Source of the DNA: Streblospio benedicti
Lineage: Eukaryota; Annelida; Polychaeta; Spionida; Spionidae
Reading direction: 5' to 3'
NCBI GenBank assembly: GCA_019095985.1
Contig: CM032661.1
Span: forward strand, 35,707,131-35,771,130
DNA length: 64,000 bases
Part shown: positions 24,801 through 40,500 of the stretch, in pieces
How positions within the stretch are numbered: position 1 is the first letter of the stretch
How the letters are laid out: each line of letters begins with the position of its first letter
Program-made: the position numbers and the translations under genes
Notes under the pieces: generated by a model
The model's input: only the letters and a program-made list of their open reading frames with translations
Databases searched by the model: none
Told to the model about the DNA's origin: nothing

Positions 24801-25592
24801 TAAATAAAAAAAAACAAACAAATACAATGAAGCTATACAATGCATGCAGAATACATTGTTCATTATGAGAGCACAACTACTGACCTGTGCTGCCCACAGG
24901 TTAAGATCTTTGTTAACATCGATCTTGTCAGGGTAGTCAAGGAGGAAGTCGAGTAGTGCACCCAGGTCCACCAGCTCCTGCACCTACAGAACAAGACTAA
25001 CTAGAAATCTTGCAATGTTACTCAAAGCCTCAACGTCATATCTCACATCTATATATCACATGATACAACCACCGATAATATTGTGGAACTTACGGACATA
25101 ATCCGACCAATCAGAAGGCCCACTACATAAATGTTCAGCGGGGAATTCGAATTCAAATGTCAACTGTAGAATCACACTATATAAAGTAAGAAACATTGAG
25201 TATTGATTTTGCTTTTAACGTAAGTCTTGGCCGCCGAATATTCTCCACGAAAAAACGGTGGTCCTTAACCCACGGGTAGTTATTGCAACACTGAATATAA
25301 TTATTTATATTATGTGCAGTGTAAAAGAAATTCCCGTAGACCGACGATGTCAAAGCTTATGATTGCCTGATTATCTCAATAATAATAAATCAATCTTGCA
25401 ATATCACTCATGATTGCCAGATTATCTCGTATATATAACACATACCAGCATAATGGGCGGCCCCTCAGACAAGCCAATGAGTGAGACGAGACATGGGTGG
25501 TCGAGTCGCACCATGACCTCAGCCTCCTGCAGGAATGATGCGCGGCCAGACTCAGTGTAAGCCTCGTTCAGGGTCTTGATCGCAACAGCAAC
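21848..25592 (-). CDS. Shark: Shark kinase-domain exons 15-17
   Basis: Three exons, all phase 0. 25592-25446 encodes VAVAIKTLNE (ATP-binding lysine) and LQEAEVMVRLDHPCLVSLIG (alphaC glutamate). 24983-24885 encodes VQELVDLGALLDFLLDYP and the LNLWAAQ of alphaE. 21937-21848 encodes VASGMLYLERQGFVHRDLAT and RNILL, the catalytic loop with Asp and Asn present. The DFG exon expected next is absent from the readable sequence between 21848 and the gap. The introns hold AT-rich sequence with no further exon recognised. Confidence 0.93.
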
Positions 25593-28500
25593 CTGAAAGT
25601 ACAAGAAATGAGTGTTGAGTTATAAATTCTAACTACTGGCTGACAATGAATGTTTGAGCGGCCTTTTCCTCATCATGTTTTTTTGCGTGTTAAACTGTTT
25701 TATGGATCGGTATAATGCTTTTTCACTAGAGTATTTTATTCATCGAGCATTGTAGTGCGTGGATCGTTTTCATACCAATCCATGCGACACGTAAAGACCA
25801 ACACAATTTCTAAGATATTTAAAAGTGGCTTGCATTGTCTTTTCCTGAAAGTTGCCCTGTATTTTGGAAGCATACATGATCTGTTTTTATTGAGATATTA
25901 AGACTAAAGTTCATACACACTTTTATATTCGCATCTTTGTCTGCAGTTATGTTATGGTTTCATATCTATATTTAGAAAAGCCACGCTTTATCTAGAATGA
26001 ATATTATCTATGTTTTGTAAACAGAAATAATGTTTGGCAGAAAAGTAATCTTTGTCTTCTAATCTTGGTATGGAAAAAGATGATTTAAAGTATTGCTGAC
26101 AAAGACTAGTTAAATCCGGATATAAGGGGTAGAGGATTTGTGATTGATATACTTGATAAATATGGACTTGTAGGATGATCACCATGCATGAAAACCTAAA
26201 ATGTCATGATACAATACATGTATGTGTCTAACAGATCTAAATGGCATGGGGGGAATAGATGCAAGGTAGAATGAGCAGCTTGGAAAAAAAATTCTAGTAG
26301 GATACTGTCATATGGATTATGTTAAAGACAATAGTGTGATGTAATTTGAACTATTTGGAACTTTATAATGATTAGGTAAGATAAGGACAAAGACGAAATA
26401 AATGAAATAATAATAACATATACGTGTATTTTATGAAGACTGTCGAATAATCACACAATGAAAATGCCTTTAATTGATAGATGCTAAAGTTATTTTTAGT
26501 ACAATAAAAAAAGTTAGCCACTATAAAGGAGAACAGCACAGATTAACCTGAAATGCCCTTATAGCCAATGGGTGCACCTAGCTACCATCTGTTTATGACT
26601 AAAAATGGTCGCGCTGAGCCCAGACCATGAGGCCCAGTCAATAGGATTTTATGGGCAGTTTATATTAGTGAGCGGCAGAAAGGGAGACGGTGGTTTCGGA
26701 TATGGCATTGAAGTAGGAAGGATACTACATTTGCGGATGATATGGTTAAGTACAGTGGTGACATCGTCTACCAGATATTTACAATATATGCAATTATAGA
26801 CATTATTATGATTATGAACTGTAATATGAAATTTCATTAATTACCAAATTTAGATGAAATGGTAATAGTGTTTTCCAATTTGCTTGAGGTAGTTATAACA
26901 AAATTCAATCTAGCTTGAGTTCTTGAGTCTCTCTTTCCCTGAGTTTCATTACACAGCATTGTAAATAATTAGACAATATGTGTGTTCCCATGTGACCTCA
27001 TTTCCCGTAGCAACCTCTAAGAGCTGCCATGATGGGAGACCAACAATCTATTATAGCAGTTACCACCAAGATTTCTTTAAATTAAGAAAAATGCACCATT
27101 TCTGCTATGTAATATAATCCTATAATAAATCAAATAATGTTGACAAATCATTCTGCAGCAGAAGACAACCAAATAAGCACAAAAGACCCCAAACATATAT
27201 AATGAACAATGCATGATCTACAAAATGAATGGCAAACATCTATAATATAAATTTATGTGCATAACCCCTACTCGCGCATTTTTTTAATACTTTCCCACTA
27301 AAATTAGGATTTGTTCCGACTTAATTTTGGTGATTTTCCCACTTCCCACTTAATTGTCCAAATTCCCACTAACCACTTAATTTTTTGCCAATTTCCCACA
27401 TCCCACTTAATTCTAAGGCCATTTCCCACCAACCACTTAAAGGGCATCGGCATCCTCATATGAAAGTAGTACACTGTAGTTCACTATGTTAAAATTACAT
27501 TACCAAAGCAATGCTTGCACATTAGGATATCAACTTAGGCCAAGCAAATTGTCATCATGGGCTACTTTGTAAGCAAACAGATCTGTATGTTAGCACATAC
27601 CCAGTCTGGATAGCAATACAGAATATGGATCAGACCAAATCTAATTTAGATTCTAACAAATGCAATAGATATAGCAGACTTCAAAATAAAGAAAGACGAA
27701 AACGAAATGTAGAGAATTTTTATCGTAAACTCAGAGCAATGTTGAGATTTAATTGAAAATTTTCTTCAAACATTTCAGACGCCTCAACATTGGATGTATA
27801 TGTGACATTATGTGTAGACACTAAATTTGGGTGTATATGTAGTTGGTAAACTGGATAAAATGTGTTATTTAAAGCAGGAAGTGGCAAAAGTTTAATTCAA
27901 TGAAGATGAACAGATTTGAAGAATGATCAAAAGAAGTGTGCAAGATTCTTCTAGCAAACCAGCTACAAAATTTCATTGGGCTGATTGAATGTCACCATTA
28001 TCTAAACATGGCCCAACGTTTCATAGATATTTTTCTTTTATACATTTATACTTTGCATGTAATACTAGTACCTGCAAATTAAGACGACCAATTACTTATG
28101 CCACTTAATTAGTTCATGTTTCTTCTCATATTTTAATATATTATTGGGATGATTTTCATTATACAAAAATATATTACAATTGATTGACTTGGGCATAGGT
28201 ATTGATATTATGGGAAGCAAGTTTTTCATATAGAAATGTTATTTAGCTAAATAGGTTCAGAAAATTGTAAATGATATGGTGTATTACCAAGTAGTAGATC
28301 ATTCATTCATGAAACAAGTTAAAAGTTAGGCTTGGCCTTCAAATGCTAGCTAGCTTCCTCATGTCACACTAGGTGAGAGATTTATTACTCCCAGTGGAAG
28401 ATTTCATTACATTGTACAATACCATGATTACTGAACAGGATACATTTTACTAGGATAAAAATGTTATCTGAGTTATTTTAATATTGTATGTCTACTTAGA

Positions 28501-31500
28501 TTAACCGAAGTATGTTATTATTACTTTTTTTTTACTTATTGACATATTAGTCCTTTTTTTATAAATGTGTATATCAAATCATTCTTTTGAAGTGTAGCTC
28601 ATAGCAATGTAAGTAGCTATTCACTGGTTGGTCATAATAAGTCATTGATTCACATTCACTTTCTCTGTGATTAATTTGAAAGTACTAATATATATCTTTC
28701 TATCAAGTAACCATCAATAAGCTTCATACATTTTTACAATTTTAATTTGTCTTTTGTATGAAATGATGTTGTCAGTGAGAATTAGACTCTTGAGATAAAT
28801 ATCCTTAGTTTTAAAGCTTTTAGAGAGAATATGATAATTATGATATGGATATGTGTATATAACTTAATTCTTTTCTTTATATCCATTTTGCACATGAGTT
28901 TCAAGAATTTTTGCATATAATCTGAGAGTATGATTTCAACAGACATATGACTGCAGCTGTTATCAGAACTAGCACAGCTATCATCTCTGGTTTCCCATCA
29001 TGGCGCTAGCTAGTGGTTGAAAACACACAATACAAACACAGTTTAGCACAATATTGTCATCTATTAATGGAATTTCATTGTAGAAATATAATGAACAGCA
29101 ATATTTGTAGTATTTAATACTAAAATGATTGTAAGATACAATGTAGCATTGCACAATAAACAGAAAGTCCTGAGACTCAGAGCTTATTATGATTATTATG
29201 GACACATAAACATAACTTTCATTAAAAACACAACATAATTTTCTACCTATATGCAAGAAATAAAGAATGACTGCTTTTATGGCTACTCTAGGCCTGATCT
29301 AGGCTAAGACATCTTGCCATGTAACTAACACATCTTTTCATGTTACCTCACATTACAGAAGGAAATGTTTACCTTGAAGTAACATTTATGGATAACTTGA
29401 GTAAGAGATGGATGACTGACAAAATGCACAAGTGAATGGGAACAAATTTTGTGTGGCATTGATGTAATGCTTAATACATCAAATTCTTCAATAGAATATA
29501 CCTGATTTTTGTCTATTTAATATCAGTGAACATATTAAATAAAACTAGATTATGTGAAATGTTTGAAAGAAGGTGGTCTTTGTTCATTAAGGATTCCATA
29601 CACCATATCCTCCAATTGACGTTACTTCTATATCAAAAAAGACCACTTCAACAATAAGACCATTTTCCAGTTCAACACTTTCATAATGAGACCACTTCTC
29701 TGACAACCTGGAGGCATATTACAAGCGGTCTTATTAAGAGGGTAAATTGTTAATTTCCAATCTTCTAGTGCATTAACACAATGAAGGTATCTAATGTTAT
29801 TAAATAATTACACTTATTATCAAAATTCATTTTCAGATAATTCAAATTGTTGTTTCCTTCCTATAAGTTTAAGTTAAAGCATCCCACTTTAATTAGCAAA
29901 ATATCACTTGCAAAATTTACAATTAATGATCCAATTAATAATAAAATATACAAAATAATACAATATACAATATATTGAAATAATCAGAATGGGAGAAACA
30001 AAACGTCGATAAAATACACCCATATCACTGTATCAAATTGCGATGTTTGTGTTGATTAAAGGTCTTTATAACATTATAAAGTATTCTAGTAATTTGGTAT
30101 ACAGCATATGGATTCATGTTATTTTCTCTTTGTTTTCATTCTTTTGCTGTCAATAATTATTCCAAAAAAACGATCAAAACTTTACATATCTTTATTTATT
30201 TACATGTTTCGAGTCAACAGACTCCTTCTCAAATTTGTTGATGTTTACACTACCGTGATTTTATTTTATAGACCACGATATACAAAATATTAAGACCTAT
30301 TCAGAAAATTACAAATTGATAATATTAATTGATAATCCTTAATGAAGAAAATGGTAGAAGTTTTGGTATTCTTGTATTTTGTTAAAAAGTGATGCTTTGG
30401 AGTAATAATATTGTCATATTTCTGAATAGGTCTTAATATTTTGTATATCGTGGTCTATAAAGTAAAATCATGGTAGTGTAAACATCAACAAATTTGAGAA
30501 GGAGTCTGTTGACTCGAAACATGTAAATAAATAAAGATATGTAAAGTTTTGATCGTTTTTTGAATAATTATTGACAGCAAAAGAATGAAAACAAAGAGAA
30601 AATAACTTTATAACATTATATATATACATCCGAAACATGCCAGTGTCTGAACTGTGAGCGTCTAAATGCTTAAATGGGATGCTTCTTAATTTACCTACAG
30701 CTTTAACCCATGCAGCCATCATATCTTATTAGGTTTTGCATTAACCCAATCCAATGCTAACTAAAGTAGAAAAAAAATGAAAATTCATTATTTTTTCTTG
30801 TGTAAAATGTACTTTTGTTTGAAGTTCTGTTTACATTGGAAAACATCATATATGACCCGCAAGATATGACCACAGGTTGTTGTGTGAGATCATGTGGTCA
30901 AACTAACCATATTGGTGTATATCTTTCAGCAAAAACAACCATGGTCATATGTGTGCTGGAGCCAGGCATTCCTTTGGGTCTGATGAACAGCATGTTTCAT
31001 GATGATCACCACAAAAACGTGCTAGTAAGGACCAATTTCTACCTTTTTAATGTCTACTATGGCTTTAAAAATGTTCTTCACAGTACTCTAAGCAAAACAG
31101 GACAGGACATAATTATGATTGTCCATAAATACATGTAATCAGTGTAAGACATATCAAGCAGTTTATTAACATAAAGTATAAGCATTTGTTTTGTTGTTTG
31201 TCTGTCCATAATATGACTATTGGTTTCGATTGAATTATAAAAATGTTCATCAATATGGTGCATTACTACAGTTTTAAGAGTTGATGAATTTTCGTAATGC
31301 ATCATACATGTATACATTATAAATGTAAATGTAAATGTCTGGTTTATAGTCTTGATCCAAGTTTTGATCTCACGACTTTACAATTTACACCAGGTCATTG
31401 GCCCACTTAATTATCAGCAATTGATCATTTCTCATATGCTTGCATCGGCAGCACATTCAGCGCACAATGCTAATCACTCATACAATCACTCACTCACTCT

Positions 31501-34500
31501 TTCAAGCCAATGACCTGTACCTAATTAATGTGTAGGTGCCACGGAGCAGTGTGCAACTGCTTTTAGGGATGAGTTTGCTCAACACCCACCACCAGACCTG
31601 ACTTGGAATCGAACCCACAACCTTCTGGTCACGAGTCCAACTCCCTATGATCCACTCGGCCACGGAAGCACATATAGTGTATATTACATTGTATTTTCAC
31701 ACATACACACCCATCACCCCTTAGTTAACAGAGATGGTGGACAGTATAGCCTACCGAGAGTGTGTGACAATGTACTGAACACCAAGAGGGGGTGGCACCA
31801 GTTGAAAGACCAGACAGGAAATTCCTTGTGATGTCAAATCCTGAAGAAGCCCATGGCTTTGGGGGAAAGCTCAATTGGTTTACAAATATATTATTCAGAA
31901 AAGAACTTGTTTATCATTTCCCTTGTGTTGCAGATTACATGTGATGACGGCCATGTGCTTTCCGCCCACTCGGCAGTGCTGGTCGCAGCCAGCCCCAAAC
32001 TCAAGACCCTCTTCTCATCATGCCCCAAAGGTGTTCTCAAGTAAGAAGAGTTTACAGTTAAAAAAAAAAAAAAACAGTACTTTAATAGTAGCTTGAGTGG
32101 CTGAGAGTAATAGCATAGGCCATTCTTTTGTTATGGCTTGCTATGTTTCAGAGATGCATCTTTATGAGTTTCATATGCTTCAGACATGTACAATAAGCCA
32201 TTTCGTAAATAGACGTGACCTGACTAGACAAAGGTCAGGGGGTATAAGTTTGCATTATGGACGGACGATTTGCTATAGCACAATGAATGAAAATCTAAGA
32301 CTACCGGTATGTCATAAAACCCGCAAATATACCGTTGCATCGAAATCATCCACTTTCAAACCATTTGTGAATGACAAGAACCCAATATGCGATTGATTTG
32401 ACACCAAAAAATAATAAATCCAACAATTATAAGTTTGTCAAATATCAGTTCAAAGTCTGAAATCTGTTCCATTAGCACCTGTCAATTACCCACCAGGAAA
32501 TTCTGACGCAGATGCCAATTAAAAAGTAGTTAATAACTTAGTTAATTCTCTTGGAATTGAATAATATTAAGTCATCTATTGTAAAACAAGTGTAGGAGTC
32601 CACATTTGAAGGCTAGAGATTAATTCTGCTTGCATAGCTGTTATTAACCCCCCTCTGTTATGGCGGAAACCTTTTTGTTTACATATTTTACATAGGATTT
32701 AGAAAAGCTTTTGATGTGCTGTTCAATGCCAAATTAATCTCTTCTTTTAGCTGTGCATTCTTACATGTACGCCTTTCCTACAAGTGGTGAATTAAATTTA
32801 AAAATAACAGATTATGAATAACAAAGTTATTTAAGCATTTTTGTCGCTGAGTTTTACTAAATACTGTATAGAAAAATCATGCCCAATACACAACTTTATG
32901 CCCCTCGACCTCTGACCTCGTGACATCACGCGCAATTTACAAAATCACTTATTGAATCCCATTAGCAGAGTTAGTTCATAGGGATTGATCATATTACAAA
33001 TGTTCATCTTGTTGCTAGTTTAAATGAATCTTTATCTTGCTATAAAAGTTCCTGCACACTTCAACACTCTTCTTGCATTCATAATTAGTCTTCCTCTTCG
33101 AAGGGTTCAACGTTTTTAAGGCTATCAGCAGCCTCCGTCACAATTACTCTTTGTCCTCAGCCTTACAGAGGTTAATGCCTCATACATTGAGATTCCCTTT
33201 ATATAATATTGGCAAACCATGAGTTTTTTTATTTCTCTTTTTTACTGCCTCAAACCTCTGTAGACATTATACAATTTATTTTCATTCATATTTATCAGAC
33301 TAAAGATCCCTGGTCTGGGAGCAGATACATGGAAGAGTGTACTGCAGCTTCTCTACACAGGGCAGGTAGGAATGGATTACATTATGTATGTACTATCCAA
33401 TCCATCCCTAACCATCATTCAAATGTTATCATTCATTGCTCATAGTCATGATTTTTACATCACTCATTTACAAAAAATAGCCCCACCAAAATAAACAATT
33501 TTAATTTTTTTTCAAAAATTTTTTTCATTTTTAACCATTTTTTTTGCCCCACCACATAAACAATTTTATTTTTCAAAAAAATTTTTTTAAATATTTTTTT
33601 GAACAAAAAAATGTTCAGAAATATTGGCATATCTTTAGGTACATAAATAGAAACAGTCAGCTACATGTCACGTACGTAAATTCTGTGGTTCTATCTTAGA
33701 TTATTTATCAACGTCGCCCCAGCCTTCTTTTTTCATTTTGTGACCTTGTATTCAAACAATTGATGAAAATTTTCTAACATCCATATTTGAGATTGTGTTT
33801 TCTTCTGTCATGAACGATATAACAATATGTACAAGATTTTTTACCAAGTTTATGCCATAATCCAATGTTGTCAATCCATTTTCAAAGTGTTGACACAACA
33901 AAGATGTTTATTCCATTGATTGGATGATAACTGTATCTACCACCTCTCTTTATAAAATGTTAATTCAACAGAAAACTATTTATGCAATTTCTTGAAATCT
34001 CCAAATATTATGAAATTAATACGCAGTAGTACTTGCTGAAATGCTGAAATAAGGTCCGAGGTACAGTGCAACCTGTCTATGTGTGCACCCTTATATTTAG
34101 GAGACCAGTATTGTATGGACACATTTCTCTTCTCCAATTACTGCAATGCCACATTAAAACCTCTCTGTTCAGGACATCTGCCTTACATGGACAATTTTCA
34201 TTTTTTTACAAAGGTATCCACATGGGATAGGTTCTACTGTATTTCATTGTACTACTTAATGGCTTTAATAATCCCCCCAGACTATTTCACTTGAATAATA
34301 CAGAAAAACCACAAGAGTGCAGTGAGGCATTAATAGTCTAATGCGAGGCTACCAACATTTCAATGAATCACATATTGTTTTGTTTGATTATCTGTTGGGT
34401 TTGATAATTATCATCCTCCAATTTTTGTATTGCTCTTTACATACTAAACAAAGTTAAAGATATGTGCTTGTTCCTTGAATCAACTTATCATGATACATAT

Positions 34501-37500
34501 AATTTTATAATATTTTTTTCATCAGTGTGATGTGATGTTTTCTGGAGCCTACCAAAAGTAGTCCGAATCTCCTTCATGAATATTCACACACATAATGAAC
34601 TACTAATGAGCTGTGGAAAGGCCATTTTGTAATATCTGTCATAAAAGCTAGAATCATATTTGAAATTACTATTTTTGCATTAAAAGGATATATTTAAAAA
34701 TTCTAAGGCTGGGGCGATTTAAAGAAATATCTCCTCTATACAAGAGATGTGTTTCTATCTAATGACACACTATCAGTGGTTCAGTGTATGTACCTAAACC
34801 TAAACATGTGGTCATTATTTCACAAAAAATGCCTTTTTAAAAACATTTAAAAATTTTTTTTCACAATTCCATATGATAAAAAATTGAAAAAAATAACTTA
34901 AATCATGTTATACCAATGTTCTTAAATTATGTAATAAAATAAAAATCATCCATGAGTGTACCTGGTATGCAGCTATAGTTAAAAATGAACTATATCAATG
35001 TTTCCAGCTGAATCTTGACTCTATGGATAGTATTGACACCCTGGTGTCTGTGTGTCAAATGCTGGACCTAACTGTTCTAAAAGAGGCTCTGACACGTCAG
35101 CGGGCCAGACACAAAGCCAGCCTAAACAATGCATGGACAATCGAGGCTGTCACAGACATGGTTACAGCACCTTCCTTGATGGAGGCTACTGCGTGGAAAC
35201 TCACCGGCAGCAGCACCAATGGCCAGGGTAAGCAGTAGTTAGGGTTAACCTAAGCAATATACTACATTTACCAACAGTACACTGCGACTTTTCCATGAAA
35301 GCTTAGTTATTAGCAACATACATGTACTGAACTGGAAACTTTTCAATATGAAAATAATCATCACATAAATGCTACAGGTACAAGTCTTTTAATAATTAAA
35401 ATCAAATTTGTTACGTGCTCATTCACAATTTGACTAGTTGTTCCTCCCTGCAGGTGATACAGTCATCCAGCCTGCTCCAGTTTTCACCTACACAGGTTTC
35501 CAGAGCCAGTTTCCCGAAACCAATGACACCAAATCCACAAATATGCCACCATCAGAGAACTCTCAATCAAAGTCTTCAGAATATTCCAATCAGATGCAAA
35601 ATTTATCCACAATGAAAGAGCAACAGTCGAACAATGGCTGTAGAGAACAATTAAATACGTTCATCATATCCGGGACTTATACAATGAACCAAGAAGCATT
35701 GGATATAGAGAGTGAAAAACAAATCAACATCTCACCACCTCAAGATCATACAATGAATACAAATACAGTATCATCTCAAGGTAAAAATCCTGATGGTGAC
35801 GTACGGTTAGATCATATCACACAGAGTGGGAGAAGGAATGAGCCAGATGATCCCATAGAGCGAGCTGTGCCAAGACCAAACTACCAGGATAACAACAGCC
35901 AAGAAAATGGCAGCAGCCAGCAAAGGCCAGGTACATATACACATGTATATACACACAAAATATGTGCATGGCTAAAGATTAACGAAGCACTGTCATGCGT
36001 TTGACAGTTGTTGAAACTGTTAACTGGTAAACTACTGCTTTTTGCTATAGTTTTTTTTTAAATGTTTGCAAGAATGTCTAGGCTTATCTTGATATTAAAG
36101 GCATAGAGATTGGTCTATCAAAAGTGCTAGTCTAGTGCAGGCTCAGGGGTCAATGCATGGTTGTATGAAGGCCCACATCCATTTACGGATGATACCAAAC
36201 ATTCAGACAACTGAAATAATATCATAAAAACATGTGCATGGGTCTTCTCTGTAGTGGTTGCTGGCCATTGTTCCCCTTCCATTGTATTGACTGACTAACA
36301 GCCTCTCATACATTCTCATGCCACAGTTTTTATCTTCAGCCATTGTAATTATGATGTTGAACTTGAATGCAATCTCTGAGATTGGGTGGGGAGTCATAAC
36401 AGAGTGCCCTAGTGACGTTCAGTCGTGTGTTGAATCGACAGTCTGACATGTCAAACTTCACATGAATCCCAGCCCCATCTTACTCAGTCATGATTGCTGT
36501 ATTGTAGTATGCAGCAAACATCTTACTTGTTTTTTTATTTTATTTTTTATTTAATAAGAATTTATTTTCTGATGATTACATACATATTAGAATACAAGAT
36601 GCTCTCATCTACACACACACACACACACATACATATATATATAGATATTTCAGATAGCAAAAAATTAGACTTCAAATTAGACTTCAAACATATTACATAT
36701 TTCATTTACTAACTAAATCTGTTTGTCTCACTTATGAATGTTTGGACGATTTTGAATAGGTTTTCATCTAACTTGGGATCACCTGTTCCCTGTAATAATA
36801 ATTTTTCCATTGTTGAAATAAGTTTTTTTTGTTGTTCAAAATTTAATAAAGGTTGCACTGTCAGCGGAGCCCATCCCCTCAACCCCTCCATCATTACTTG
36901 GCATTGGGCAGCAAAAGCAGGACAAAATAGCAAAAAGTGCTGGATATTTTCATTTCTATGGTTACAGTAGCTGCATGTACTATTATCAATAAAGCGATAT
37001 CTCATTCTGTGTGAATTTAGTCCACTCAAGCCCATTCTTAATCTACTATGGTTTACGGCTCCATTTCCATCTTCACACAGAAAGAGATGGTACGTGGTAC
37101 TACCATATATATCTCCCAACTTAGATGTCAATGAATTTAATGATGCTGCTCGCCTAATGTCACCTGGTGAGTCGTTCCAAGATTTTATTGCAGATAGTAT
37201 ATAACTCTTTAGGAAATAGTTCTTATTTGACTGTGGCATTCTGAGATCATCAGCATAACGCAGTTGGCATCTATTGTCAGAGCCCATTGTTTCAGGTACT
37301 TTTCCCGACAAATAATGTGGTAGTAGGCCATGTTTGCTTTTATAAATAAACTGGATTTTACTTGAGATCGTCCTATTTTCTAATAGTGGGACTCCAACTT
37401 CTTTAAGAAGCTTTTGCTGGTATGTGTCAGATACCCTCTTGGCTTGGCCTTCCTTCCTCTAACAACAATTTTGATATCTTGACTCATGCATCACTTTTAT

Positions 37501-40500
37501 GATTTCAGATAAAGCCATGGACACCAACGACAGGAAAGACATGATAGAGATCACAGACAGTGACAGCGAAGTGGAGGAGGTGGTAGTCACATTGGAGGAG
37601 GTATTGAATAGTCACATTGCCATAGTTCTATGATCAGAATTAGCCACTTGTGTGCTTGTATTGAGGTGTAGAGATCTGTCAATTTTCGAGCGGCACAAAT
37701 GCATTTTTTCATGAAAATAATATGTACCTATATGTATATTATTGAGGGCTGCTGACTAATAGCACTTAATTTCCACCTGGACATAATGTGCTGACAGCAA
37801 GTTCATGGAGTGACATTTTCTACAATATAATAATAAACGGTACTGAATTTCAAAACAAAGAATACAGGAATGATACGCTACTTTTTTGCCGCACCTACAT
37901 AGAAATTATAAAAATTTTGATTGGTTTACATCATAATGTGAACACTTACGTGTACATGAAAAGGTAATTTTTCAGTCTTTGTCGGAGACAGAGTAGTAAG
38001 ACACTAACCTAGATAGTGTACGGGGCGGGCTTCACCGGACATTTGATATCTTGGGTGAAATGTGCTTAAAGTTTGCAAAACATAAGGCTTAAAGTGCTGA
38101 TTTTCCAATATGAAGAGCTAAATTAGACCTATCAAGTGCTGATTTTAGCTGCTTGGGTCATGATGTGCTGATTTTTAGTGGTGAAATTGTGACCCATTCC
38201 TGTGGCGCCTCCACGTTTGCAAAATGTATTAAGTGTTCCCCCACTGGGGATTAGGTATCATTATAAGAACAGCAAAATTTTAATTTGCATATGCATGGTT
38301 AGTCACTAGAGTTATACAGCAATGTGTATGCAATTCAGAAATACAAACAAACTTAACTGTTCTAATCAGAGGACCTAATCCCCAATCGAGGAATGTTCAT
38401 CTCTCACAGAAAATGAAAAAATGCCATTTTCATGTAATTGGTCATTATGATGTAAACCAAACAGAATATAAAACATTACAATATACATGTAGGTGTGGCA
38501 AAAACAAATCTGTATCATGCCTATAATTTTTATTTTGATATTCAGTAGAATTTTTTAGTTATTTTGGAAGATGTTATTCTATGAACTTGCTGTCAGCCCA
38601 TTAATACTGACCCTGTCTATGACTTAGCTATAGCTAAAACAATTAAAACTGAATAAATTAATTACTCCAACCAATTAAAGATAGGTTTGCTCAACATCTA
38701 CCACAAGACTAAAACCACCAAAAATGTTTGCCTCAAACTTTTGTAGTTGGAGTATTTGGAGAATCCTAGCAATCTAGCCTCAGCCAACCTCATCCCTACA
38801 CCATACATTAAAACAGAACAAGATGTGCATAAGTGCAAGATCGCGAAGAACTTGTTGAAAAAAGCCGTACTGGAAAAGACATCGGGAGGCCCCCAACAAA
38901 AGTCCCAAGGGAAGCTACTGCAACAAAAGACACAGAAAAAACATCATGGTCGTTTGCCAAAACATGATGTGTCTGACTTGAACTGTCATCTCTGTAAATA
39001 TGATGGAGAAAGTGCCATAGACACAGCAAAACATATCGAGAACGTTCATATGATTAAGCAATGCCATATTTGCAAATTATGTGGGAGAGGATTTGTTGGA
39101 AGGAATAACCTTGTAAAACATGTCAAGTTTTCATGCCCTAAAAAGATTCAGGACCATTGTGAGTCAAGCAGCTTGAACTGTCACCTTTGTCAATATGTTG
39201 GACAAACAGCCAGAGAGACTGCCAGTCATCTCAAAAATAAGCACAAGCTTCTCAAGTGTCATGTGTGCAAGTGGTGTAAAAAAGGGTTTAGGCTTCAATA
39301 TCTATTAGAAAAACATATAAAACTTGAATGTTCCAAAAATACACTTAGTGTAAATAGAACCGTAAAGATGAAATCTAATTTGTGTAACTTGAACTGTCAT
39401 CTCTGCAAAAATATTGAAGGTACAGATAAAGAAGCAGCGCTTCATTTGAAAAATGTTCATGAACTTCTGCGATGTTACATTTGTAAATTTTGTAATGCAA
39501 GCTACATGCATATGAGAAACTTATCGAGGCATGTAAAAAAAGGGTGCCCTCCACAAAAATACAAATCAATGTCTGCTTTGAACTGCCATAAATGCAATCA
39601 TGTTGCAAACACTCAAGAAAACATAGCAAGTCATTTGAAGAATGTTCATAAAATTCTACAATGTCATATTTGTAAATTTTGTAAATTAGGCTATCTTAAC
39701 AAGTCCAACCTAGTAAGACATATGAAAAAAGGGTGCTCTACAAAATATCCAAGATCACAATTAACTAATATGAGTTGTAAGCAGTGTAAATATGTTGGAA
39801 AAACTGAGGATGAAACAGCAGGTCACTTGAGGAATGCTCACAACGTTAAGAAGAGTTACATCTGTAAATTATGTCAAAAAGGTTTTGCTCATAGGCAACA
39901 TCTCATGACACATGTAATTCGATGGTGCTCTAAGGCAAGAAATCAGCCTGGTGCATCTAAAACGCCTGTAGGGCCATTGTCAAAAGATGTGTCTGATTTA
40001 AATTGCTGCATACCGCTATGTAATTATGTGGGAGTAACAGATGCAGAGATTGCAAGTCATTTGAAAAATGATCATCAAATTGTACGATGCCACATTTGTA
40101 AACTATGTCAAAGAGGTTTTTCCCAGAGAAAATACCTGTTGATGCATATAAAATCGTGGTGCCCTTCTAAAAGGGAACAATGCGGCTATTCTGATGTGAT
40201 CTGCCCAATATGTGACTTTAAAGGAGTCAATGAAATAGAAACTGCAAGCCATTTGAGGACCAAACATAGGATTGCAGAATGTCACATTTGCAAATTATGT
40301 CATTCAAGCTTTACTGAAAGAAGCAATCTCATACGACATGTAAAACTAAGCTGTTCTAACAAAACATCAAATAAAAGACACATTGCCTCATCCCAAAAAT
40401 ATGATTTGTCCAATTTGAAATGCAAGATATGCAAGTATACAGGGAAAACAGCAGGGGAAATTGGCCGACACTTAAAATACATTCACAAAATTTCAAGATG

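Noticed and set aside
31600-31664. tRNA-like sequence with A and B boxes
   Set aside because: It cannot fold as a complete tRNA and is joined to a body and tail shared with 58712-59035, so it is a SINE head, not a tRNA gene.
31853-31933. Upstream in-frame ATG that could start the BTB protein without splicing
   Set aside because: The sequence before 31934 is a pyrimidine-rich acceptor (CCTTGTGTTGCAG) and the extra residues do not resemble the missing N-terminal part of a BTB domain.
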